Source: Lachnospiraceae bacterium
Lineage (GTDB): Bacteria > Bacillota > Clostridia > Lachnospirales > Lachnospiraceae
Assembly: GCA_014799465.1 (NCBI GenBank)
Contig: JAAVHZ010000049.1
Coordinates: forward strand, 1 to 33,147
DNA length: 33,147 bases
Direction: 5' to 3'
A program made the translations under genes and the position numbers. How positions within the stretch are numbered: position 1 is the stretch's first letter; each line of letters opens with the position of its first letter. The notes beneath the pieces were generated by a model. The model saw only the letters and a program-made list of their open reading frames with translations, did no database searches and was not told the DNA's origin. Below are positions 15,419 to 24,372 of this stretch, piece by piece.

Positions 15419-17629
15419 TGGAAAGATTATTCATCGGGATATATAAAAAATAACCGGTCATCCGGCTTGTCTGTTATGATTGCGGCATTTATTTCAGCCC
15501 TGCTTTTATCTTTATTGTGTGGACTGTTTTATAATGCATGGAAATATGAGGTTGAGAGGATTGAACTGGAGGAAGGTGGTTGGCAGAGTCGGATCATTGG
15601 AGAACTTGCTGAGAAGGATATAGAAGCCATAAAAAATTTTGCCAATGTAAAAGATGTAGTAGTAAATAAAAAGGGATATGAGGGGGTGGAAACAACTATA
15701 GATATTTATTTTAATGATATGAAATCTGTTTTTTCTGATACTCCCCATATTGCGGAACAAGTCGGGATTCAGCTGGAAAAAATTGTTTATAACTATGAAC
15801 TTCTGGCAATGTACCTGATTCGTGATTCGAGTGATACAGCTCCAAGGCTGTTGTTTCCTATGTTTATATTGATAACGCTGGCGGCATCGTTCTCGTTAAT
15901 CATCATTATCCATAATTCTTTTGCGGTATCTATGAATGCAAGAATCCATCAGTTTGGTATTTTTTCGAGTATTGGGGCTACACCAAAGCAGATACAGATA
16001 TGTCTTTTGCAGGAAGCAGCTGTTCTTTGTACTGTGCCGATATTGGTGGGGAATTTGCTTGGCATTGCAGGAAGCATGGGACTGATGCAGTTATCCAATA
16101 TTTGGCTTGGAAGCGATATTCCGGGACGGCATGAAGCGGTACCTGGCTATCATCCGCTGGTTTTGTTAGTGACATTGCTCATAACAGTGCTGACCATATG
16201 GATTTCTGCATGGCTGCCGGCCAGAAAATTAAGCAGGCTGACACCGCTGGAAGCAATCAAAAATACCAATGAATTACAGTTAAAGTGCAGGAAGAACTCT
16301 TATTTACTCGCACGATTATTCGGAGTGGAGGGAGAGTTGGCGGGTAATGCATTAAAAGCGCAGAGAAAAGCCTTACGGACGGCATCTCTATCGCTTATAT
16401 TTTCATTCATGGCATTTGCGGTCATGCAGTGCTTCTTTTCTCTTTCCGGGATTAGCACAAGGGAAACCTATTTTGAACGGTATCAGGAAGTATGGGATAT
16501 AATGGTTACCATTAAGGATGCACAAGTAGAGGTATTTGAAGAAACAGAGGTTGTTCAGGAACTTACCGGGCTGGAAAGTGCCATTGTATATCAGAAGGCA
16601 GCAGCAAAGAGAATCATTGCAGAGGAAGAAATGAGTGAAGATATGAAATCCTTTGGTGGATTTTCTCAAGCTTCTGGTAACTATGTAACGCAGGTTGAAG
16701 GAGGATGGCTGGTAAATGCTCCGATTGTTATACTGGACGATAATAGTTTTTCCGCCTATTGTGAGAAGATAGGCATTACGCCACGACTTGACGGTGCAGT
16801 GATATTAAACCAGATTCGTGATGTGACAAATCCTGACTTCAGACATCCTGATTTTATGACTTATTTAAAAGGAGAAAATGCCACAAGTGTTTTAATACAG
16901 TCTGGTAATGAAGAAATGACAGCAGAGATACCGGTTCTGTCTTATACAGAAGAAGTCCCTGTTTTAAGAGAAGAATACGCAACGCTTGATTATTATGAGC
17001 TGGTGCATTTTGTTCCGGCATCTTTATGGAAAGAGATTAAAGGGCAAATTGGAGGAACGGAGGAAGACAGCTACATCTGTATCCGGGGTGAAGAAAATGT
17101 GACATTGGAAGAACTAATTATGCTGCAGGATGTGATTGATCAGATTGTCAGTGAGAAATACAACATAGAATGTGAAAACCGTATTCAGGAATATGAAACA
17201 AATAACAAGCAGATTCAGGGAATAAAGGCTGTCTTTGGCGGCTTCTGTGTTCTGCTTGCAATAATAGGGATTGGTAATGTGTTTTCGAATACACTGGGAT
17301 TTGTGCGTCAAAGGAAACGGGAATTTGCGAGGTATATGTCAGTTGGTCTAACGCCTGAAGATATCAGGAAGATGTTTCGTATAGAGGCAATGGTTTTGGC
17401 TGGGCGTCCTATTTTGATTACCCTTCCTCTTGTGTTCGTAGCAGTAGGGTATATGCTGAAGTTGAGTTATGTTGGGATAGGAGAATTCATGACGGAGATG
17501 CCGTTGATTCCAATTATTCTTTTCATGCTGGTCATTTTTAGCTCTGTTGTACTGGCATATTATCTGGCATGGCGGAATGTACGCAAGATCAGCTTAGCGG
17601 AGGTTATTAGAGATGATACAATGATGTAG
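15416..17629 (+). CDS. FtsX-type ABC permease
   Basis: A large permease of 737 residues. Helix 1 is near 20-42, followed by an extracytoplasmic stretch to about 150. Three helices (about 150-172, 195-225, 245-270) make the first FtsX domain, ending in the conserved WLPARKLSRLTPLEAIK. A helix near 325-345 precedes a ~250-residue external domain, and three more helices (about 620-725) form the second FtsX domain, ending ARISLAEVIRDD-like. TTG 15410 in the same frame is an alternative start. Two external domains make it different from BceB, which has one large loop. The external domains probably bind the substrate peptide or couple to envelope components. Confidence 0.9.
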   Translation: MWKDYSSGYIKNNRSSGLSVMIAAFISALLLSLLCGLFYNAWKYEVERIELEEGGWQSRIIGELAEKDIEAIKNFANVKDVVVNKKGYEGVETTIDIYFNDMKSVFSDTPHIAEQVGIQLEKIVYNYELLAMYLIRDSSDTAPRLLFPMFILITLAASFSLIIIIHNSFAVSMNARIHQFGIFSSIGATPKQIQICLLQEAAVLCTVPILVGNLLGIAGSMGLMQLSNIWLGSDIPGRHEAVPGYHPLVLLVTLLITVLTIWISAWLPARKLSRLTPLEAIKNTNELQLKCRKNSYLLARLFGVEGELAGNALKAQRKALRTASLSLIFSFMAFAVMQCFFSLSGISTRETYFERYQEVWDIMVTIKDAQVEVFEETEVVQELTGLESAIVYQKAAAKRIIAEEEMSEDMKSFGGFSQASGNYVTQVEGGWLVNAPIVILDDNSFSAYCEKIGITPRLDGAVILNQIRDVTNPDFRHPDFMTYLKGENATSVLIQSGNEEMTAEIPVLSYTEEVPVLREEYATLDYYELVHFVPASLWKEIKGQIGGTEEDSYICIRGEENVTLEELIMLQDVIDQIVSEKYNIECENRIQEYETNNKQIQGIKAVFGGFCVLLAIIGIGNVFSNTLGFVRQRKREFARYMSVGLTPEDIRKMFRIEAMVLAGRPILITLPLVFVAVGYMLKLSYVGIGEFMTEMPLIPIILFMLVIFSSVVLAYYLAWRNVRKISLAEVIRDDTMM

Positions 17630-17764
17630 AATATTTTGATTGTTGAATTTTATTATATTTTAAACGTTATGGCAGAAAAGCGTTTGTTGGAAGAAAACCA
17701 ATGAATGCTTTTCTATTTGGTAGTATTTCTTGAATGGATTAAAGGCAATAAAGGGTTTACCATT

Positions 17765-17804
17765 AAGGGACAGTAGCACATTGAGCTGCTGCCCCTTATC
17801 TTTT
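17765..17804 (+). terminator. Rho-independent terminator
   Basis: AAGGGACAGTAGC and GCTGCTGCCCCTT form a 12-bp stem with one mismatch and one wobble pair around a 7-nt loop, followed by ATCTTTT. It closes the ABC/FtsX operon and may also end the converging MerR transcript. Confidence 0.7.
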
Positions 17805-17835
17805 GTCGGTTTTTACTGTCTATCCGGCTAAAAAA

Positions 17836-18370
17836 CTAAACACCATAATACTTTTGAATGGCATACGCAACGTATTCAGAATATCCGGTTCCAAATTGAA
17901 TGTCTGTCGCTTCTGCCAATTTGGAAAATTTCAGATATTCATTTGCCAAATCCAAAAGTATATTTCTTGCATTATCAAGGCGAAACATTTTCTTATAATT
18001 TTCGGCAAGATGCTCAACATTTTCTACGTTTCCATATTTTTGTATCTGTTCTTCAAGTGATTCTTTTGGCATACATTCCAATACATGGTCTAAAATTTTC
18101 TGCACTTCTTCATCATTAAATGCTTCAAAGCTCATAGTATTGACTCCTTTCATTACATCAGATATTAACTCAATAATCCCATCTAATCGGTTTCGCTTTT
18201 GTTCCAACAAGGTCTTTTGAGTTAATAAAGCCTGTTCCTTATCGTAATTAGGATTATCCATAATTTTTTTTATATCTTCTAATGGAATCTCTAATTCTTT
18301 AAAGAACATAATATCTGAGCGTCCTTATACTTACTCCGGTTATCTCTGATACGTCTTTTACAGTCTTCAT
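17836..18370 (-). pseudogene. MerR/TipAS regulator, internally deleted
   Basis: From ATG 18370, with AAAGGAGG upstream, the frame gives MKTVKDVSEITGVSIRTLRYY, the first helix-turn-helix of a MerR protein, then hits a stop. The remaining frame starts FFKELEIPLEDIKKIM and continues through the coiled coil into a TipAS-type effector domain ending GYSEYVAYAIQKYYG. About 40 residues of the wing region are missing between the parts and the frames differ, so a deletion destroyed the gene. TipAS domains bind thiopeptide-like antibiotics. A second-start product of 157 residues lacking the DNA-binding domain is conceivable. Confidence 0.8.
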
Positions 18371-18390
18371 CGCTTCCTCCTTTCAATTTT

Positions 18391-18421
18391 ATCCTAAACC
18401 ATTACGCTACGAGAGAGTCAA
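18391..18421 (-). promoter_or_regulatory. MerR-type promoter/operator of the broken regulator
   Basis: On the minus strand TTGACT (18421-18416) and TAGGAT (18396-18391) are separated by 19 nt. The long spacer carries an imperfect inverted repeat (ACTCTC-TCGTAGCG-TAATGGTT), as in MerR/TipAL-controlled promoters, where the activator untwists a 19-bp spacer. It would have been autoregulatory. The gene it serves is now defective. Confidence 0.6.
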
Positions 18422-18534
18422 TACATATATTCAAAATTTCATATAAACAGAAAGCTTCTTTCATATAATACCCAAAAATATAAATTGTTTCCCCAAAATG
18501 GTTTAGATTGGTATGTTTATCAAGCATATCTGAC

Positions 18535-18579
18535 TATTTGATATAAGTATTTGTTATTTGAAACTCCGATTGATAGAAT
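18535..18579 (+). promoter_or_regulatory. Promoter with 23-bp repeated element, hydrolase operon
   Basis: A 23-bp element (18535-18557), starting TATTTGATATAAG and ending ATTTGTTAT, contains the -35 TTGTTA (18551-18556). The -10 TAGAAT (18574-18579) follows after exactly 17 nt, about 45 nt before the hydrolase start. The same element, with one base changed, stands at 24276-24298 before the next operon with identical spacing. Inside the element ATTTG recurs with a 13-bp period, which suggests a direct-repeat binding site for an activator overlapping the -35. Confidence 0.65.
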
Positions 18580-18622
18580 GAACTTGTAAAAAGAGAACAT
18601 GAAGCAGAACGAAGGAGTTTCG

Positions 18623-19720
18623 ATGATGAAGAAAAGAGTAATTATTTTGATATTTGCACTGGTCAGCGTTCTTCTCCTGAACACAGCATGTAGCCGGAAA
18701 GTTGATACACAGAATAAGCAAAATAGTAATGCAGGTGAAAGCATGAGTGAAAAACAAGATATTTATGAGCCGAAATTTGAGGTGGCAGAGTTAGAAAACG
18801 GACTTTGTACAGTACAATATGATGGGGACTATGGATTTGACGATTTTATGACACAAGGTGGAGCATCATCTGATGCAGATGTGGTGGCATTTTTAACAAA
18901 AAGAATCAGTATTAGCGGATTTAGTTTTGATAAAATTGGATTTGGGTGCAGCACATTGGCAGTTCAAGATGGAACAGGGCATTTCCTGTTCGGAAGGAAT
19001 TTTGATTGGAACCATTGTAATGCCATGATTGTACGTTCCGCTCCTAAAAACGGTTATGAATCTATTTCGACAGTGAATACTGACTTTATCAGCGGTGTGA
19101 ACTTCTCACGGCTGCCGGATGAAGTGCAGGCAATGATTGCATTATATGCTCCGCTTGATGGCATGAATGAAAAGGGATTTGTTGTATCAGTCAATATGAT
19201 TCAGGATTCTGCAACAATTTCTCAAAATACAGAGAAGCCGGATATCACCACGACAACGGCAATCCGCCTGCTGCTAAATCAGGCAGCTAATGTAGAAGAA
19301 GCGTTAGAACTTCTGGATAAATATGATATGCATGCTTCTATGGGGTATATGGTACACTTTGCAATGTCTGACACTGATGGCTGCAGTGTAGTGGCAGAGT
19401 ATGTAAACAATAAAATGATTGTTACTAAAACTCCTGTTGTTACAAATTTCTATCTTGCAGAAAGTGAAAAATATGGAATCGGTACAGAACAATCCCATAC
19501 ACGCTATGATATTCTGACAAAACGACTGAATCAGACTTCCATTATGAGCATGGAAGATGTACGGGATGCATTAAGTAGTGTCAGCAAAGGAAATTTTGGA
19601 GAGTTTGAATCTACAGAGTGGAGCATTGTATATAATCAAAGTGCCGGTGAAGCACATTATTACCATAGGGAAAATTATGATAATAGATATATCTTTAATA
19701 TAAAGGAGGAAACGCCATGA
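18623..19720 (+). CDS. Lipid-anchored Ntn-hydrolase, choloylglycine/C45-like
   Basis: A 365-residue exported protein. The signal peptide has a hydrophobic core and a lipobox-like LNTAC with Cys23 (Asn at -3 is not the usual Leu). The catalytic domain shows GCSTLAV with Cys109 as likely N-terminal nucleophile, then GHFLFGRNFDW with Arg125, Asn126 and Asp128. This is the pattern of linear amide C-N hydrolases (bile salt hydrolase, penicillin V acylase, C45 acyltransferase). Autocleavage before Cys109 is expected. GAAGGAG precedes ATG 18623; ATG 18626 is also possible. It overlaps the ligase gene by an ATGA. The substrate is unknown, probably an extracellular N-acyl amide. Confidence 0.83.
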   Translation: MMKKRVIILIFALVSVLLLNTACSRKVDTQNKQNSNAGESMSEKQDIYEPKFEVAELENGLCTVQYDGDYGFDDFMTQGGASSDADVVAFLTKRISISGFSFDKIGFGCSTLAVQDGTGHFLFGRNFDWNHCNAMIVRSAPKNGYESISTVNTDFISGVNFSRLPDEVQAMIALYAPLDGMNEKGFVVSVNMIQDSATISQNTEKPDITTTTAIRLLLNQAANVEEALELLDKYDMHASMGYMVHFAMSDTDGCSVVAEYVNNKMIVTKTPVVTNFYLAESEKYGIGTEQSHTRYDILTKRLNQTSIMSMEDVRDALSSVSKGNFGEFESTEWSIVYNQSAGEAHYYHRENYDNRYIFNIKEETP

Positions 19721-21114
19721 ATTATCTTAGGTTATTATGGGAGTTATACCAATCAAAAAGAAATACCACAAAAACCAGAGAGCAGATATTGGCAATTCAG
19801 GAAAAGAAGCTCCGAAAAATGCTCCATTTTGCTTATGAGAATTCGAAATTTTACCGCAGAACCTTTGAGGCTGCCGGAATTACTGTAGAGAAGCTTGATA
19901 CACTGCCATTATCTTCATTTCCGGCAATAGATAAATCTATTCTGCTTAAACATTTTGATGAACTTATTACGGTTTCTGATTTGAAACAGGAGGAGTTACG
20001 GCAGTTTGATGCAGAGGAAAGAATTGACCGCAAGCCTTATAAAGGGAAATATCATGTTGTACATTCTTCCGGCAGTACAGGAAGACCGGGATATTTTGTA
20101 TATGATGAAGCGGATTGGAACAGTATGCTGATTGGTCTTATTCGTGCAGCTCTTTGGGATATGTCTATGACACAGATTTTGCACTTTCTTATAAAAGGTC
20201 CACGCATTGTATACATTGCAGCAACAGACGGGAGGTATGGCGGTGCAATGGCGGTAGGTGACGGAATTGATGGAGTTCATGCAAATCAATTATATCTTGA
20301 TATTAAAACACCGCTTGCTGAGTGGGTAAATAAGATTAAGGAGTTTAAGCCAAATATGATTATCGGCTATCCATCTGCAATCAAGATTTTAGGAGAACTG
20401 GTGGAGAAAGGAGAAATAGAAGCAGATATTTTAAGAATAGTTTCCTGCGGTGAACCGTTAGGAGCAAGTCTGAGAAATTACTTGGAGGAAGTGTTCCATG
20501 CACAAGTTACAAATTTTTATGGTGCAAGCGAATCACTTGCTCTGGGCGTAGAAAACAATCATGAAAAGGGAATGATGTTGTTTGATGATATGAATGTGAT
20601 TGAGATAGAAAATGGAACGATGTATTTGACATGTCTTTACAATTTTACACAACCATTAATTCGTTATCGTCTTTCTGATAATCTCACTTTGCAAGAACCG
20701 GACGGAAAAAACGGATATCAGTTTACAAAGGCTGTAGGACTTTTGGGACGAAACGAAGATATTTTATGGTTTGAAGATGGAAATGGGAAACGTGAGTTTT
20801 TGCATCCACTGGCTGTTGAGGGGATTTGTATTGAAGGATTGAAAGACTATCAGTTCAGGCAGGTTTCTAAAGATACATTTGAAATGTCTGCGGAAGTTTC
20901 AGAGATGGCATCTAAGGATACCATTCGTGCCGAAATCTTAGAGCAGATGAGGAATATTCTTGAAGAAAAGAAATTAGGATATGTACAGTTCTATGTGGAT
21001 TTTGTGGATGAGATAATGCCTGATTTGCAGACAGGAAAGAAAAGGCTGGTTGTTAAGGAAAACGATAAGAGATATATAGAAATGCCTGTGGATGAAGGGA
21101 GACGTGCAGGATGA
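19717..21114 (+). CDS. PaaK/CapK-like adenylate-forming ligase
   Basis: A 465-residue cytoplasmic enzyme of the phenylacetate-CoA ligase/CapK family. The phosphate-binding motif HSSGSTGRPG is at about residues 116-125, the adenine-binding GEPLG...YGASESLALG ends near 275, and LIRYRLSDNL, containing the ribose-contacting region, is near 320. The C-terminal domain (from about 360) is shorter and divergent but keeps a late Lys in GKKRLVVK. Such enzymes activate a carboxylate with ATP and pass it to CoA or another acceptor. ATG 19717 overlaps the hydrolase stop and has AAGGAGG before it. Activation of the acid released or used by the hydrolase is an attractive but unproven link. Confidence 0.83.
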   Translation: MNYLRLLWELYQSKRNTTKTREQILAIQEKKLRKMLHFAYENSKFYRRTFEAAGITVEKLDTLPLSSFPAIDKSILLKHFDELITVSDLKQEELRQFDAEERIDRKPYKGKYHVVHSSGSTGRPGYFVYDEADWNSMLIGLIRAALWDMSMTQILHFLIKGPRIVYIAATDGRYGGAMAVGDGIDGVHANQLYLDIKTPLAEWVNKIKEFKPNMIIGYPSAIKILGELVEKGEIEADILRIVSCGEPLGASLRNYLEEVFHAQVTNFYGASESLALGVENNHEKGMMLFDDMNVIEIENGTMYLTCLYNFTQPLIRYRLSDNLTLQEPDGKNGYQFTKAVGLLGRNEDILWFEDGNGKREFLHPLAVEGICIEGLKDYQFRQVSKDTFEMSAEVSEMASKDTIRAEILEQMRNILEEKKLGYVQFYVDFVDEIMPDLQTGKKRLVVKENDKRYIEMPVDEGRRAG

Positions 21115-21872
21115 AAAAAATATTGATAAAAGGCACTGATTTATGCAAATCCTTTAAACAGGGAGAAAAAAATGTAATGGTGCTGAACAAAATTTGCGTG
21201 GACATTTATGAGGGAGATTTTACGGTAATTATGGGTGCGTCAGGTGCAGGAAAATCTACGCTTTTGTATGCACTTAGCGGTATGGATGGAATTACAGGCG
21301 GAAAGGTTGAGTTTGGTGGAGAGGCAATCAACGGTTACAATGAAAAGAAAATGGCGGAGCTCCGTGCGAAAGAATTTGGGTTTGTCTTTCAACAAACGCA
21401 TCTGGTCAGCAATTTAACCTTGTTTGAAAATGTAGCGGTTGCCGGATATGTAGGCAAAAGGCATAATGCAAAGAAAGTACAGGAAAAAGCAGAGCAGCTT
21501 CTTGTACAAATGCACGCAGATGGTGCAAAAGACCGTATGCCGTCACAGGTGTCCGGAGGCGAAGCACAAAGAGCAGCTATTGCAAGAGCGATGATTAACA
21601 ATCCAAAGATTGTTTTTGCAGATGAACCTACAGGAGCATTGAATAAGGCAAACAGTGAGGAAGTGTTAAACCTGCTGACAGAATTGAATAGAAATGGTCA
21701 AAGTATTGTAATGGTGACACACGATATTAGAGCTGCAATTCACGGAAATCGTCTGCTGTATTTGGAAGATGGCAATATTCTTGCGGAGTTGTCACTTTCT
21801 GCTTACGAAGAGAAAAATGCAAAGGGTAGGGAAGCAAAAGTAAATAATTGGCTTACTGACTTGCAATGGTAA
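21111..21872 (+). CDS. ABC transporter ATPase, MacB/LolD-like
   Basis: A 253-residue ATPase. Walker A GASGAGKST is near residues 42-50, the Q-loop is QQTHLVSNLTL, the signature VSGGEAQRAAIARAM, Walker B IVFADEPTGALN and the switch His MVTHDIRAA. The ~30-residue tail after the core (KNAKGREAKVNNWLTDLQW) is an extension specific to this subgroup. It starts on the ligase stop (ATGA) and is followed by the permease after 11 nt. It forms the third gene of the operon, so the transported compound is probably linked to the hydrolase/ligase chemistry. Confidence 0.94.
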   Translation: MKKILIKGTDLCKSFKQGEKNVMVLNKICVDIYEGDFTVIMGASGAGKSTLLYALSGMDGITGGKVEFGGEAINGYNEKKMAELRAKEFGFVFQQTHLVSNLTLFENVAVAGYVGKRHNAKKVQEKAEQLLVQMHADGAKDRMPSQVSGGEAQRAAIARAMINNPKIVFADEPTGALNKANSEEVLNLLTELNRNGQSIVMVTHDIRAAIHGNRLLYLEDGNILAELSLSAYEEKNAKGREAKVNNWLTDLQW

Positions 21873-21883
21873 GGGGGCATTTC

Positions 21884-24235
21884 ATGGAATATAAAACGTT
21901 ATTAAAAGAAAATTTGAAACAGCATAAGGGTAGTTCTGTCGGAATTTTCATTTTAACATTACTGGTTACTGCTGTACTTGGCATTGTGTTAAATTTGTGG
22001 TCAAATTCGCAGGTTTACATAGAACGTGAAATCCGGAGGGACGGCTTTGGTGATATTACCGCTTGGGTTTCAAATGTCCCGGACACAGGGTCGTTAACAG
22101 ATAGCATTAAGGAATTAACGGAGGTTGACCGTATAGAAACACAAAGTCTCATTTTTTCAAACTATGTCGCAAATAATAAGGAATCAGACAGTGAAGGGCA
22201 GCTTATTACTTTTGTTCCGGGTGAAAGCCGTTACAAATTCTTTACAAATGATTTATCTGCGTATAGTCAGGATATAACACAGATTGAACCTGGAGAGATT
22301 TATGTGTCACCCTCAATGGTATCTATGTTTAATGTACAAGTTGGTGATAAAATCACTTTTCCCATTGCACGTGCCGGAAAAGATGTGGTGTTTACAGTGA
22401 AAGGATTTTATGAAGATCCTTTTATGGGAAGTTCGATGATTGGAATGAAGGGTTTTTTGATTTGTGAGGAGGATAGAACCGATATATTGGATATGTTGCA
22501 AAACGCAGGAATTGATGCTTTGGCACGAGATGGTGTTATGCTTCACATTTTTGCTTCTGATAATTGTCAGATGACTTTTTCAGAGTTGAACGGCATCATA
22601 AACCAAAATACGTCATTGCCGGAATATACCGAGTTTGTCCATAGTAGGGACGCAATCACAGGATTTATGCTTATTCTGCAAAATGCATTTAGTGGCTTGT
22701 TTCTTGCTTTTGTCATTGTGCTTTTATTTGTGGTTATGGTTGTGATTAGTCACAGTATCAGCAGTACTATTGAAGCAGACACCGTAAATATGGGAATTTT
22801 GAAAACTATTGGTTTTACTTCTGCAAAGCTGCAAAAGATACAGTTGTTTCAGTATCTGCTTAGTATCATAATCGGAATGCTGTCAGGGTTTCTGTTGGCA
22901 GTGCCATTGAGTAGGGGTATAAGCAGTGCAACTATTACAAGTATCGGTGTGAAAATTCCGACAAAATCTCCGCTTTTGATGTGCGTCATATCCTTTGCAG
23001 GCATTCTGTTCTTGCTTGCAGTATTCATTATCATTCGTACAGGTAAAATAAGAAAACTCACACCGATAAAGGCAATAAGCGGAGAAAACGATATTGTAAC
23101 ATTAAATTCAACAAAAATGCTTTCAGCTTTTGGAACAGCATTAAATATAAGACTTTCATTAAGGCAGCTTGCCACCGGGAAGAGGAGATATATTGGTGCC
23201 ATGATTGTAGCAATTCTTCTGGTATTTTTTGCTTCCCTTGTGGGGCGTATGGACTCGTGGCTTGGCTCAGATGGAAAAGGTATGATGGATGCTTTTAATC
23301 CGGCAGATCATGATATTGGTGTGCAGGTATTTGGAAATTTAACAGCAGAAGAAGCAGAAAAAAAGGTTCTTTCCTACACAGATATTACGGATAGCTATAT
23401 GCTCGCCATGCCGGGAGTAGTGGTAAATGGAATTGACTATACTGCAAATGTAATTTCTGAACCTGAACGGTTTCATATTCTTGAAGGAAGAACATGCGAG
23501 GGGGATAATGAGGTTGTATTGACGGAATTTGTCGCTGCTAATTTTGGCATTTCCATTGGCGATGTTGTTACAGTGAGAGGAGATAAAGGAAGTGATGAAT
23601 ATATCGTATCAGGAATATATTCATGTGCAAATGATATGGGTGACAATGTGGGGATGAGCTGTGAAGGATATCTCAAAATAGGAAGTGATAATCCGCATAT
23701 CTGGTGCTATCATTACTTTTTGTCGGATTCTTCCGTAAAATCAGTAATCACCGAAGCATTAGAAACAGCTTATGGTGGAGATGTGCATGTACATGAAAAT
23801 ACATGGCCGGGGCTTTTCGGGATTATCTCTGCAATGCGGGCACTGCTTGTATTTATGTACATAATGGTGTTTCTGTTTATCTTAATTGTGACCATTATGA
23901 CCGGCAGTAAAATATTATCAGCAGAGCAGAAAGATTTAGGTATCTATAAGGCAATCGGATTTCAGACAAACAGCCTGCGGATGACTTTTGCATTACGCTT
24001 TGGGATTGTTGCTGTGATTGGTTCAATAATTGGGATAATTTTAGCAGCAATCTTTACCGATCCATTGGTATCAACAGTAATGAAGCTGGCAGGTATCAGC
24101 AATTTTTCTTCCAATCCTTCCATTGGAGGTATGTTGTTTCCGGCGGTAACAGTTATTATTTTATTTACCTGTGTTGCTTATTTTGCGGCCGGAAAAATCA
24201 AAAAAGTTGATTTAACTATACTAATTGCAGATTGA
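21884..24235 (+). CDS. FtsX-type ABC permease with two external domains
   Basis: A 783-residue membrane protein. Helix 1 (about 18-40) is followed by a MacB-like periplasmic domain (about 45-255). Three helices and the coupling region KIRKLTPIKAISG form the first FtsX module. A fifth helix near 435 precedes a second external domain (about 455-635), and three helices close the protein, ending KIKKVDLTILIAD. ATG 21884, with AAGGGGG at 7 nt, is preferred to ATG 21866, which overlaps the ATPase end. The repeated MacB_PCD-FtsX architecture is typical of Firmicute exporters for peptides or lipids. It ends the four-gene operon. Confidence 0.9.
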   Translation: MEYKTLLKENLKQHKGSSVGIFILTLLVTAVLGIVLNLWSNSQVYIEREIRRDGFGDITAWVSNVPDTGSLTDSIKELTEVDRIETQSLIFSNYVANNKESDSEGQLITFVPGESRYKFFTNDLSAYSQDITQIEPGEIYVSPSMVSMFNVQVGDKITFPIARAGKDVVFTVKGFYEDPFMGSSMIGMKGFLICEEDRTDILDMLQNAGIDALARDGVMLHIFASDNCQMTFSELNGIINQNTSLPEYTEFVHSRDAITGFMLILQNAFSGLFLAFVIVLLFVVMVVISHSISSTIEADTVNMGILKTIGFTSAKLQKIQLFQYLLSIIIGMLSGFLLAVPLSRGISSATITSIGVKIPTKSPLLMCVISFAGILFLLAVFIIIRTGKIRKLTPIKAISGENDIVTLNSTKMLSAFGTALNIRLSLRQLATGKRRYIGAMIVAILLVFFASLVGRMDSWLGSDGKGMMDAFNPADHDIGVQVFGNLTAEEAEKKVLSYTDITDSYMLAMPGVVVNGIDYTANVISEPERFHILEGRTCEGDNEVVLTEFVAANFGISIGDVVTVRGDKGSDEYIVSGIYSCANDMGDNVGMSCEGYLKIGSDNPHIWCYHYFLSDSSVKSVITEALETAYGGDVHVHENTWPGLFGIISAMRALLVFMYIMVFLFILIVTIMTGSKILSAEQKDLGIYKAIGFQTNSLRMTFALRFGIVAVIGSIIGIILAAIFTDPLVSTVMKLAGISNFSSNPSIGGMLFPAVTVIILFTCVAYFAAGKIKKVDLTILIAD

Positions 24236-24275
24236 ATAATGATACATTTTAATATGTTTTTTGGTTATATTTAAG

Positions 24276-24320
24276 TATTTGATATAAGCATTTGTTATAG
24301 AGAAAGAGCAATATTATAAT
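24276..24320 (+). promoter_or_regulatory. Promoter with 23-bp repeated element, lipoprotein operon
   Basis: The element at 24276-24298 matches 18535-18557 in 22 of 23 positions. Its TTGTTA (24292-24297) serves as -35, and a perfect TATAAT (24315-24320) follows after 17 nt, 52 nt before the first lipoprotein gene. The better -10 predicts a stronger promoter than that of the hydrolase operon. Confidence 0.75.
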
Positions 24321-24372
24321 ATAAACAGAAGTTAGGAATCAGATTTTATAAATTTGATAGAAAGGAGTAGAC

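Noticed and set aside
22849-23202. 117-codon minus-strand ORF inside the permease gene
   Set aside because: It is antisense to conserved FtsX helices and hydrophobic only because of the mirrored code; there is no start signal.
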